DNA from: Orthonyx spaldingii
Lineage: Eukaryota; Chordata; Aves; Passeriformes; Orthonychidae
Length of the DNA: 64,000 nt
NCBI GenBank assembly: GCA_013397795.1
Contig: VZTJ01000255.1
Span: forward strand, 821,912 to 885,911
Direction: 5' to 3'
Part shown: piece by piece, positions 51,201 to 60,820 of the stretch
Numbering within the stretch: the stretch's first letter is position 1
How the letters are laid out: every line of letters begins with the position of its first letter
Program-made: the position numbers and the translations under genes
Notes under the pieces: generated by a model
Database searches by the model: none
Seen by the model: only the letters and a program-made list of their open reading frames with translations
What the model was told of the DNA's origin: nothing

Positions 51201-54200
51201 TCATATTTGGGATCCTTAAATTGCTGATTAGTTGTATTTCAGGTGCCTCTCTGCTGTCAAGAAGAACTTTGGGCTACACGCACTAGCAGTCTTTGAGGAG
51301 AAGAAGGTACTGAAAGCAAGACAGTGCTGTAGGCAGCCAACTAACTTGGCCAGTGACATATTTATGCTTTAGATGATGTGCCCTGTATGTTTGCTAGGTT
51401 CAAGCAGAGTATTTTTATTTGGCATTGTCTCTGCACACTGTAAGTTATCAGTTTGCAGGTCTGGTACAGGTAAGCAGAGCTTGTCTGCCCCCATCACTGT
51501 GGGTATATGTGGAGAGGGAAGGAAGCAAAGAGCTCCTTGCAAGTCAGGGTAAACACCATGTGATGCATTAAGGTGAAACCTACATAGTTTGAACTGTTTT
51601 AATCAATTTTTAATCAGCTTTAACTACACAACAGCAATTTATTACAGAGGTTATGTGATTATAGACTTACTGAGATTTTACTTGTTGGCTTACCATAGTT
51701 TTTATGGGCTTATGATGATTTTAGGTTTTATGTGCTAATGACATTTTCCAACTTTGCTAAATGCTTATCTGTACAATGTCCCTGTTACCCTTGTCTTGGC
51801 AGAAGAGAACATTGCTACAGGATGTCCCATTTATTAATCAAATACTCAAATCAGGGAAAAAAAATTTAACATGCATTACAGAATTTTTATAAATGCAGAA
51901 TTAGTGATATTTCACAAACACTGTGCAAATGCACACACCTGTAGCCACATGTGCTTGCATAACATATTCAATACTGTAAAAGGATAGGAAGCTCTAAGCC
52001 CTGAGCATCCAAGTGCTCCATCTCCAAAGTGCATTTGTTCCTGCAAAAGTTGCCAGGCTGGTAAGGCTTCTGCAGTGGTGGAGTGAACCCTTGATGTCAG
52101 TTGTCACCGGAAGTTCTTGGTTTTTCCACCTCTGCTACCAACAGAAGAGCTTCTCCAACCACAGGGAGCAGGACAGAAGGGTTCTGCATGCTCAGGGACA
52201 ACTTCTGAGGTTTTGTCAACTGGATAGCTTATTGGTGACTTGATAACTCTTGGGACAGCACCAATATGGTCCTGGTATGAGGAAACTGCCCAGAGGCTTT
52301 ATGAACATCCTGCTGATACCAAGGAACACAGAGAACTGAAAGCCTAACTAAGGCAAAGCAGTAAAACCAAAGGAAAAGTGGAGTTTCTCAAAGATGTGGA
52401 TACTTCTGTAGATCATGCCATAATTGCAGCACCAGTAGTATTCACATCACAGTACCTTGAATCTGACTGAGCTGATCAGGGACTGGCACAGACAGGGGTG
52501 GGGTGGAGGGGATACAAGGCAGCAAGTAGCATGGGGTGTGTGTATGGAGAACTACAGGTATGGTAGTTAAGGATTTTATAGACTGGACTCTAATAATCCC
52601 TAATGACACTCTCTGAGATTTGCCCACAATTTTTTTGTGTGGACTCTTCCTTGCCCCCAAAGCAAACCCTCTGGTTTGAGTACAACCATCCCTCCACTCT
52701 CCACAGCAAGTTTAAAAGTTTTGAGGGGAGGTTGGGGGCCTCTCTGCATGCCACAACACTTGGAAAACTGATACTTCCATTTCAAAATGAACTTTATGAA
52801 GGGACCAATCTAATCTACCTAAACCATGAAGCTCTCCACTGCCTAAGGAGAGTGTCAGTAGGAGGATGGCACAGTATGTCTGAGGACAGTTTGGAGTGAT
52901 CTTGCAATTCAGGACGTTATCTATTCCAGGCTTCCCTTGTGCTAGTCTAGATACAGGCAAAAGATGCCACGGGCTGTTGTGAGCAGAAAGGTTATCCTGG
53001 CTTTGCTGCTTGCTTTGCCTGTGTCACAGCCCGAGAGAAGCCAGCAGGCTGCTGCTGAGAGTGAGATCAAATAGAGATGGCCACGGCAGGGGACAGCAGC
53101 AGCCAGCCCAGCTCTGCAGATCTCCCCCCAGGCTCCTTGTCCCAGCTCCATTCCTTCTTCCTTCCCTCCTGGTCCTGGGGCAAGAGCTGCCCCAGATGTT
53201 CTCTGCCTGGTAGGGAAACCCCACTGTGTCAGTGGCACTGTGACCCTTTGGGCTGGCTTTGGCTCTGGGTTTCTCTACGCTTTGCTGGGTGGAAGGCTCC
53301 CAGAAAGCAGTTCAAAGATCCGGGAAATAACCATCAAACAAACAAATTTGCCTTACTGGTCAGCACTGCATTTTTGTCTTCTGTTTCTCTGTTCAGTGTT
53401 ATAAGGAAATAAAACATGAATTAGTCTTGTAAACCAGCATTAATGTGAACTCCATCATCTGTTTCAATCACTCAGACTACTAAGGTTGGCTTTTAGGGTG
53501 ATTCTTGTGTCAGAGATGAGAAAGTTACACAATAGACATTAGAGAATCACTTTAAAAAACCTCCACAATCCTGCATTGAAATCCCATCCAGTAAGGCAGA
53601 GAACCAGCCCTCGCCTGGCTGAGACGCAGTCACATGAGTGTCCAAAACAATGAACACACAGTGTCGACAGCTGAGGCCATTGAACTTTATGTCACTTCCC
53701 AACTGCAGCATTTCTCATAATTTATGGTTATACTCGCCTTTCAACCTTTAAAACCTTTTCCCAAGTATTTGCAGCATTCTCACATAAATATTGCTACAAT
53801 AAGTAACATCAACATTTAGTAGCTGTTTTTCAAGAATAACCGTGTGACACTATTATGGCATTCCATTAAACCAGCTGCAATGTGGGGAAGGTCTAAATCA
53901 AATCATGGCCACTAAAGGTAACATTTACACGTATACAAGGGAACAATGGATGGGAAAAGTTTATCCTGTGTTTCAAGACTTAAATGACAGTTCTGTCTCC
54001 TTTCATGGTTATGCAAGATGTCTCTCTTTGGTGAAATGACCCAGACTGGACACAGACAGCAGCTTACATTCCAGTGCTATCTGTTACCTCCTCAGGAAAA
54101 GTTGCAATTACAAAATCTATGATTTGGTCTATTTATTTATTGTGGTATTTTTAGGAAGAAAACCTTATTTCAAAGGAACAGAGAATGTTGTCTTTTCATT

Positions 54201-54359
54201 AAATCTATCAAATGTTGTAAAGTGATTAGTAAAAAAAATTCCTTGCCTTGCCAGAATTGTTCACTGTCCAAAATGCATGGCAATGACTAAATGTAAATGA
54301 CAGATAGTTAGCTTGCATATAGATACGTGCTTAATTGCCTTCATCCCTCCTGTCTGAAG
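45254..54359. other. Long non-coding stretch
   Basis: No exon or RNA gene recognised. It contains a 14-T run at 45607-45620 and numerous short AT-rich runs. Overlapping opposite-strand frames near 44-47 kb, 52.4-53.4 kb and 54.6-55 kb match no family. The segment 53620-53960 is AT-rich, without low-complexity decay, and could contain conserved non-coding sequence, but this cannot be judged from one genome. Confidence 0.55.
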
Positions 54360-54472
54360 AATGCACTTAAGCATATGCTCATTTAAACACATATGGTTCA
54401 TTTCTGTTTAGGTCAACAGGATTTGAGCACATGCTTAAACATAAGCAAATGCTTAAGTGCTCCTCTTGAATA
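54360..54472. repeat. Palindromic interspersed repeat (hairpin-type)
   Basis: Arms CACTTAAGCATATGCT (54364-54379) and AGCAAATGCTTAAGTG (54444-54459) are inverted copies matching at 15 of 16 bases. The inner part repeats 'acatgcttaaac' and 'ctcatttaaac'. This follows a known sauropsid repeat whose consensus is built of 'ttaagcacatgcttaa' blocks around a central 'attgacttcaat' and ends '...cttaagtgctttgctgaatcgggg'; here the end is 'cttaagtgctcctcttgaat'. Probably a non-autonomous, MITE-like fossil. Confidence 0.55.
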
Positions 54473-54779
54473 GGGAAGTTTTTCTGGGGCAAAGCCAAAA
54501 AAATACTCTTTTGTAATATTTCTTCTTACCTTAGCCTGCCTCTTGCTCCAGCTGCACTGTTGGAATACTCCTTCTCCTCCTTCCCAAAAACCAGCTTACT
54601 TTCCCTCCTCATTTCCCCCGGGGCGGATGTCAGATACACACAAACCCCATCATTCTGCCAGCTAACCCTGTAAATCGGGACTGGTAGAACTGCCCATCGT
54701 GGAAAGAGGTGAAGGGCAGGGAGGCAGAGGTCTGTAGAGGAACAGAAGGGCAGCTACCCTGAGGAATGCACAGTCTTCC

Positions 54780-55340
54780 CTGAACACGGCAAGCATCGGC
54801 AATGCATGAGGCTGCTGAGGGGGCGAGAGAAGTCAGCAGCACCCCGTTTGCGCCCAGCCCGCCCTCCCGCAGGTGCAGGGACTGGGTGCAGTGTGAGAGG
54901 GACACTGTTCGCACACGGCCCCAGCCGCTGCAGCCTGTCCCTCTGCATCCGGCAGAGCTGGGTGATTTCAAATCGCTTTGCTATAACTTTTGCCTGCATC
55001 CTGCCCCCTCCCCGTGCCAGCCTTCTCGTCTCGCTGCGGGCTGCGGCGGTGGCTGGATCAGCTGGAGTGCCTCTGCTTGGAGGTGTATGTGGGTGCTTCG
55101 CTGCCGGCACCCGAGGCTCAGCTGTGGAGCTGTGTGGGTTCCCTGCAGGAGAAACATCAAACCTCATGGCAGTGTCCAAACCTTGCCAGCAAATCACAGA
55201 GCGATGCAGGGCTTGATTCCTGTTCTCCAGCGGGCTGCAGAGCCTGCCCAGCTGCTGCGGCAGGTGTCGTCTGGCTGGGCGGTGAAACCCCTGTACAAAC
55301 ACGTGCTTGCGAGAGCCTGCAGCGTTCAGGGCTCTTTTCA
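54780..55340. promoter_or_regulatory. Largest CpG cluster of the window, candidate CpG island
   Basis: Roughly 29 CpG dinucleotides lie in about 560 bases, with high GC, against very sparse CpG for kilobases on either side. Open frames of 197 codons (minus) and 194 codons (plus) cover it simultaneously. This is what GC-rich DNA gives by chance, and neither translation shows a known domain. Vertebrate CpG islands of this size usually mark promoters, so an alternative or non-coding-RNA promoter is the best inference. Direction is unknown. Confidence 0.55.
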
Positions 55341-55540
55341 GTTGCACTTCGGAGCTGTATCAGTTGTGCGTTATCAGCTTAATTAAGATAAGGATATGGA
55401 GTTTATGCTATATTCCCGTAAATGACAGGGCAGGGATATGAATGATTTATACGGCGTTAATTGTACTTGCGAAGCTTGGGTCTGTCAATATGCATTAATA
55501 AAACCATCATTTGAATCCAAGTAAGGGAATGAAAGTACAA
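55341..55540. promoter_or_regulatory. Motif-dense segment, candidate enhancer
   Basis: Directly right of the CpG cluster, AT-rich but non-repetitive sequence carries TTAATTAA (55379-55386), AGATAAGG (55386-55393), TGACAG (55423-55428), GTTAATTG (about 55456-55463), TGTCAA (55483-55488) and ATGCATTAAT (55490-55499). These are the core forms of homeodomain, GATA, TALE and POU-type sites. Motif matches alone are weak, but their density next to a CpG island is typical of developmental enhancers. Confidence 0.3.
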
Positions 55541-56132
55541 ACCTTTTTCCTCAAGAACTTTCAAAATTCTGCTGTTTGCAAAAACAACCAATATGCAATG
55601 AGCAAAAAGTTCAAAGGGTCAGAGACTGGGCCGCCTGGGCAATAATTATTAAAAACACATCCAAAGGCAACTTTAGGGAGTGAATTTGATTCAGTGAAAG
55701 AAACCTGGTTCCTCTCCCTGCCCTGCAGGTAATGTGTTTGCCTGTGAGGCAGCAGATTATTTGTTCTTTTTTTTTTTTCCCTGCCACCGAACTAAAGAAT
55801 GCATTGTGGGAAAACCGTCCTGACACATGACACTGTGCAAAGGAGGATCACAGCGTGAGGCAGCATCAAGGGGCTTACTTGGTCTTGATGCACTCTTGCA
55901 CAGCATGGGGCTCCAGAGATGAGTGTCTCTTCCAACGAAAGCACTGGTGCAATTTGCACAACTCTCATGAGAGCGCACGGTGAAGCTGCTCTCAAAGCCC
56001 TCATGTAAACAGGGCTGGGGAAAGAAAAGGGAGAGTAAAAGAGCCTGCACCATGCACGGGAAAAAGCACAAAAGGAGATGGTTCAAAAGAGCCTGAGCTA
56101 AGGAGGAGGGGAGTTGTGAGGGGTGCGAGGAT

Positions 56133-56152
56133 GGGGTGGGGAGGGGAAGGGG
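56133..56152 (+). other. Canonical G-quadruplex motif (four G4 runs)
   Basis: Four runs of four G (56133-56136, 56138-56141, 56143-56146, 56149-56152) are separated by loops of 1, 1 and 2 bases. Short loops and G4 runs predict a very stable quadruplex in single-stranded DNA or RNA of this strand. It lies in a purine-rich belt (about 56000-56240). Confidence 0.8.
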
Positions 56153-56402
56153 CAGAAAATTAAATCCAAATATTAGAAGCAGAAGGGAAAGTCTAAGTAA
56201 TGAAATGGAACAGTGAGCACCACAGTGACGGGAGCAGTCACAAGAAGTGAAGTACGGGAAGACACTGGATGGCAATGCACAACTAGAGATTTAGCTTTCA
56301 AGGCAAAACCACAGCTGAGATGCGCTCTGAAGACTGTGCCTCAGATATCCAGCCCTTAAACTTCTTCAAAATCTCCTAAGTTCAGATAATAAGTTTGCAT
56401 AA

Positions 56403-56416
56403 AGAGAGAGAGAGAG
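56403..56416 (+). repeat. (AG)7 microsatellite
   Basis: Seven perfect AG units, continuing into a purine-only tract (GGGGAAGAGAAAAAA). Confidence 0.85.
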
Positions 56417-56647
56417 GGGAAGAGAAAAAATAAAGGCGGCTGTAAGTGCTCCTCACTAGCCTGTCTCTGAGCAACAGGCCCTCCTGTACTCACTCTCCCT
56501 TGTTGCTCCTGCTTATCATAATATGCCACTTTTGCGCATCAAATTTACATTTCAAAAAATGCTGTATCGCTGCTCTAAAATTAATTATTAATCTTTCATC
56601 AGTCCCTTCCATAGATACATTTTTAACTTTGATTTTGCTACCCGTTT

Positions 56648-56676
56648 GGGGGAGGGATGGGAGAAGGGGGTGGGGG
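56648..56676 (+). other. Second G-quadruplex motif (five G runs)
   Basis: G runs at 56648-56652, 56654-56656, 56659-56661, 56666-56670 and 56672-56676 are separated by loops of 1-4 bases, so several alternative quadruplexes can form. It lies on the same strand and about 500 bases right of the first motif. Confidence 0.75.
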
Positions 56677-57435
56677 AGAGAAGATCCTTTAATCTTGTCA
56701 CTTTTCTGTGGGGTTCTCCTCTCGTGTGCTGCTACTTCCAGGCCTGCATGTCCCCTAAGTGCTCTGGAGGTACAACTTTAGTTTTTCTGCTTGCTTGGAA
56801 AAGAATCTTCCCACACTTTTGAGAGCATGAATATTTTCACCCTGCAGAGTGCAACGCAGAGAAGCGCCTTCTCCTCTTGTTTGACCTGGCATTTCAGCCT
56901 CAGTAAAGTGAAGCTGTACAGATAAATTGAGCCCCAGGCTAAAGAGCTGGGTGGATTATACACCCATGCAAGGGAAAGAGATCTGGGTGGGGTTTATAGG
57001 GCCTACCTAGAGTGCAGTATGGACTTATTCATCAATCAGCTCATCACAGTGACTTGTAGGTCTGAACTTTGGTTATTTACTGTTCATGGTAAGCAAGTAT
57101 TGGAAATGCAGCCATTTGCTCTTAGTTTATTGAAGACTAAGTCCTTCTCTTGCCTGAAGTGTAAAAGAAAGAGGAGCGAAGAGGGAACTATGTGTATCAG
57201 ATGGATACTGGAGAGATGTGAGCTGCTGGCAAACGCCATAGTTGAATCACCCCTGGTCTGGAGTCATGGCAAATGCTACAATCTGCCTGAAGGAGGGTGA
57301 AAGGGCACATCACATAAGATGCAGTTATGATGAGATGCTTTACGGGTTACAGAATAAACACATTTCTTTTTACCTCTATGCTGTGAATATACTGATCAGT
57401 GGCTTCATAGTCAAATGCACGCTTGTGTAGGTGTC
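56677..57435. other. Non-coding stretch
   Basis: No gene or recognisable repeat. Frames at 57019-57300 and 56778-56963 have no family signature. Confidence 0.6.
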
Positions 57436-57474
57436 CACACACACACAGACACAGAGACACACACACACACACAC
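57436..57474 (+). repeat. (CA)n microsatellite, interrupted
   Basis: About 39 bases of CA units with two short G interruptions (CAGACACAGAGACA). It is flanked by GTGTC on the left and GTGTG on the right, so the ends can fold back on the repeat. Probably length-polymorphic. Confidence 0.9.
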
Positions 57475-58170
57475 GTGTGCTTTTACTCACCCCTTCCCCC
57501 AGAAATATGCCATCTGGACGTTCACGAAACTGAAGTGCTGTGTGTAGGCTGCTTCCTCGAACTGCGGTGGAAAGACTTGACGTACCCCATCATATTCACT
57601 GCATTTTGCTCAAAAGGGACAAAAAATTATCACATTGGAAGACAGATGTCAACACAACATGGCATCTAGTTAAAGGCCAAATTCTCCCAGTTATAAACAA
57701 CAATACTTTACATTGCACTTTTTATCTTTCTACTCACATGTACAGTACAGAATGTGTACTCTTTTCAGAAGCTCCTGTCCTGTGAGTTGCTGGGTCTATG
57801 TGTGGGTGAATGTCTCTCAGGATGTTGGACTTAATCAGAGGTGAATTTGGATCAATAGACTATCACTTACTAGAAAATCAGATAAAGTAGTGGGTAAAAA
57901 GAAAGCTAAAAATTCAGAGCAAAACACACTATGCTTGTTTTCCAGACCCACATCCCCTGCATGTTTCTTTCCCAGTTGTACTTGCCCAGATTATGAATTT
58001 ATCCCCATGGTTGTCACCTCCAGACTGTGCCTAGGTTATGCAGCCCTCTCAGATAAAAATCTGCAGTGCAAACCAGCAGATCCACTTTGAAGGCTGCATG
58101 CAGTAACACTTTCATCTGGGCTACACTTCACCAGTAATAAATTAGCATTCACATGGATGCAGCCAATAGC
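57475..58170. other. Non-coding stretch
   Basis: No exon seen. The string 'ggccaaattctcccagttat' near 57675 is reminiscent of the start of the ancient palindromic repeats, but the following bases do not follow the pattern. Confidence 0.55.
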
Positions 58171-58300
58171 TCTCACAGCACACCTCTACATAAACATTAT
58201 CCCCTCTGCCTTTCACAGATGGAGAGACCCAGCCAGCAAAGTTGCTGGAGGTGAAGAGGGAGTCAGAAGCAGCTCTGGATCAAAACTGAAGCCTTGCTCA
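58171..58300 (+). mobile_element. MIR-like CORE-SINE relic
   Basis: 'ctcacagcacacctctacat', 'cattatcccctctgcctttc', 'acagatggagagaccc' and later 'gtgaagagggagtcagaagc', 'agctctggat' follow the MIR order 'ctcacaacaaccct...attatccccattttacagatggggaaactgaggc...ggtcacacagggagtcagtggcagagctggga'. The match is good for a fossil element and is collinear over about 130 bases. Confidence 0.55.
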
Positions 58301-60714
58301 ATCACACCTTTTTTCTCCATCTTCTAGACAGCATCTGAATACAGCTGCACATCTCTATGTGATTTATTCTGTGTAATAACATGGACTTTTTTTTCAAAGC
58401 AGACTTTGATTTCATTTTGTTGACACTAGTTGTGCATATATGTGTAATTATGTAGGATTATCAGTGAGCTACAGAAGGCCCACTTTGTGTATTATGCCTC
58501 TACAAACCACTGAAAATTAAGTGCCATGATTCTCCTTGCAGATTCTCATTTAGGGGATGCAAAGTGAGAGTGAGTAACTGTAAGCATAGCTCATGTTTCA
58601 TAAAAATAAACAATGCTTATGCGGATGTGTGACAGATGTTACACCTTGTTGAGTGCATTGAATTCCTTATAGCCAAATAAAAAAAGCAAGATCACACAGG
58701 CTTCAGAGTAAGTGTGGTTTCAGCAGGAATGCAGCTCTTGGAAAAATCCAGTACTGGCCTTGGGAAATGCCCCTTTTTATTCACCTAAGAGCTGAATAAT
58801 GTTCATGGCTGAAAATGCTAAGGATTCTTAATTGTGCACAGTCTCTCCTCAATCAAAATACAGGCTTCACTTTTCACTGAGTTACCCTCTCTGCCTGCCC
58901 AGCCTGCCAGCCTAACTGACAAGCTGCGTGTGTCAGAAGGAGGTAAAAAGAGTTTCTTACCTCTCAGAGCATTTTCTTTCCCTTTGAAATGTTACAATAG
59001 TTGTTTTTTTATTTCATCTCAGATTCTTTCTAAGGGTTAATCTTGGGCAATTTTTTTTCAACTGGTCTAGGAGATTCTCTTGATTGTTTTCTTTTCTTTG
59101 TTGCTGGGGACAGGCCTTTTCAGTAGAGTGGTGTTATAACATCTTTTGATGAATAAAAAGTATGGTTGGTGTGGGCAGGACAAAAAAGGGAAGGCATTAG
59201 GTCTTCAACACTTGAGACAGGAGTCTCCTGAGAACACATAAGCAGATCAGAAGCACTTATCCCATACGTCATAGCTATGCAACACCGCTCTCCCTAGCTA
59301 GAAGTATGTCCAGGACCAGGACATCCTTCCTCACCCACGTTCCCCTTTTTGCACCATGGGCCTGTGTAAAGACTTCTGACCAGTAATACCTTTCCCCACT
59401 CACTGCTCGTCCCTCCAGTGTGTGCTGTGAAGAGATCATTTAGCTCCTTGTTCCTGCTCCTGTCTTTGCAGTGGGACAAGGTTCCAACCCTGCAAGTGAC
59501 TTTTCTCACCTCTGACCCCAGTGGTCTGTGGCCAGCCTGAGCCCCACTCCTCAGGCAAAGGAGACACTGGCCTTGTGCTCATCAGGCTCCGCTGATGGCT
59601 GTTAGCCAGTCCCACACTTGCTGATCAATGCTCATCCAGAGCTGGGGGTGGGGTGAGCTACCCATCTGTGGGGAAAGGGCCATTGCCCAAAGCTGGCTGC
59701 CTGAAGTATCAAAAAGCACTGCCCTACTCAGTGCCCTGCTGCATGGGGAGCTCGGCAGCTGCAGAAAGCCTTGTGGTGCCAGCAGCTGCATCTCCAGGAG
59801 AGCAGTGAGGGAAACGTAGCGCCCTTCTGCAGCTCCTTGCTGTTTCATCCTCCCCATCCTTCACCACACTCTGAGCTATGCTTCGCAGCACTTCTAATTA
59901 CAAAGTGAAGCCATTACAAAAACCTTGGACCAAAATAGAGTGGAAGTCACAGCAGCAGGGTATATGAGGGCAACCGACCTAGGAAAGGCAGAGGCACAGG
60001 GGCAAGCTTTGGGAAACTGGAGTGCAAAACTGCAGCATGTCTGTAGTCTCTGAGAAAAAAGACAGCCAAGTGTTTCCTCCCCAATGGACACTGGGCAGCT
60101 CACCTGAAAGTCCAGCAAATTATCTAGGAGGTTTCTGCATGAAAATAATTTCAGTGGAGCTGACACTTTGCAAGCTCACGTCCTAGCTGATAAGGTCGGC
60201 ATCTTCTTTGGCTCACACACTTGCCAAGCTATTTGTAAAGGTGGGCCCGTACACTGAGGTTAAAAGGATGCGTTAATTAGAGGACCGAATCTTAAAGCCT
60301 GGGGACAAAAGAGCATTGTCAAACTCACATGCCCCCTTTGGTGCAATCAGCCTTGGCAAATGACATCCAATTGGATTTAAAGGGATCCAGAAGTGCAGAC
60401 AAATTCCTTGCATCCAACTCTCCTTCCAGGCTTGGTACTGAGGTCATTATTGCAGGGCAGCAGCACTGGAAAAGGCCTATGGTCTTTGCCCTCTTCCTAT
60501 AAGCATCTTTTAGATCAAAGTTTTTCTTTTTTTTTTTTTGCCTCTGTGGAGAATTAGGAAGAGGAAATATTCCTTATTTTGAAATTCTTACCTGTGAGAG
60601 AGTTTGGATGGTTGGAGAAAATGTATCGAAGGTATCTCACATCTGTACATCCCAAAGAAGTGAAACTTCATCTCTCTGCATCCCACTCCTCTCTCAATTT
60701 GTACCGTGCTGCAG
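58301..60714. other. Non-coding stretch
   Basis: No gene recognised. It includes a 13-T tract at 60527-60539. Opposed frames at 59294-59857 and 59894-60166 show no domain. Confidence 0.6.
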
Positions 60715-60820
60715 AAAATGCTGCAATGAGCCCAATGGTTGGGAATGCTTCCCTGACTGTTGTGGAGCTGTTATGGACTACCTCCCCTGCATAAGGGACT
60801 GCCTGCCTATGTTTGGTCCT
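60715..60820 (+). CDS. Speculative cysteine-rich exon (unrecognised)
   Basis: A 106-base segment lies between a splice-acceptor-like site (pyrimidine-rich stretch ending GTGCTGCAG at 60714) and a good donor (CCT|GTGAGT at 60821). In the open frame it reads about 35 residues with eight cysteines in the spacing CC-x7-C-x3-CC-x8-C-x3-C, plus a tryptophan and several prolines, starting KCCNEPNGWECF. The frame stays open upstream to an ATG at 60608. The composition suggests a small disulfide-rich domain, but no family is recognised and no neighbouring exons were found, so a chance frame is more likely than not. Confidence 0.12.

Noticed and set aside
54754..55386. Open frames of 197 (minus) and 194 (plus) codons over the same bases
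   Set aside because: Both strands are open simultaneously because of high GC and CpG. Neither translation has a domain, and the plus frame is arginine-, proline- and cysteine-rich in the way random GC-rich DNA is.
55757..56275. 172-codon minus-strand frame
   Set aside because: It arises from a purine-rich plus strand (so Ser/Leu/Pro/Phe-rich on the minus strand) and ends in a poly-lysine read from the T12 tract. No domain or initiation context supports it.
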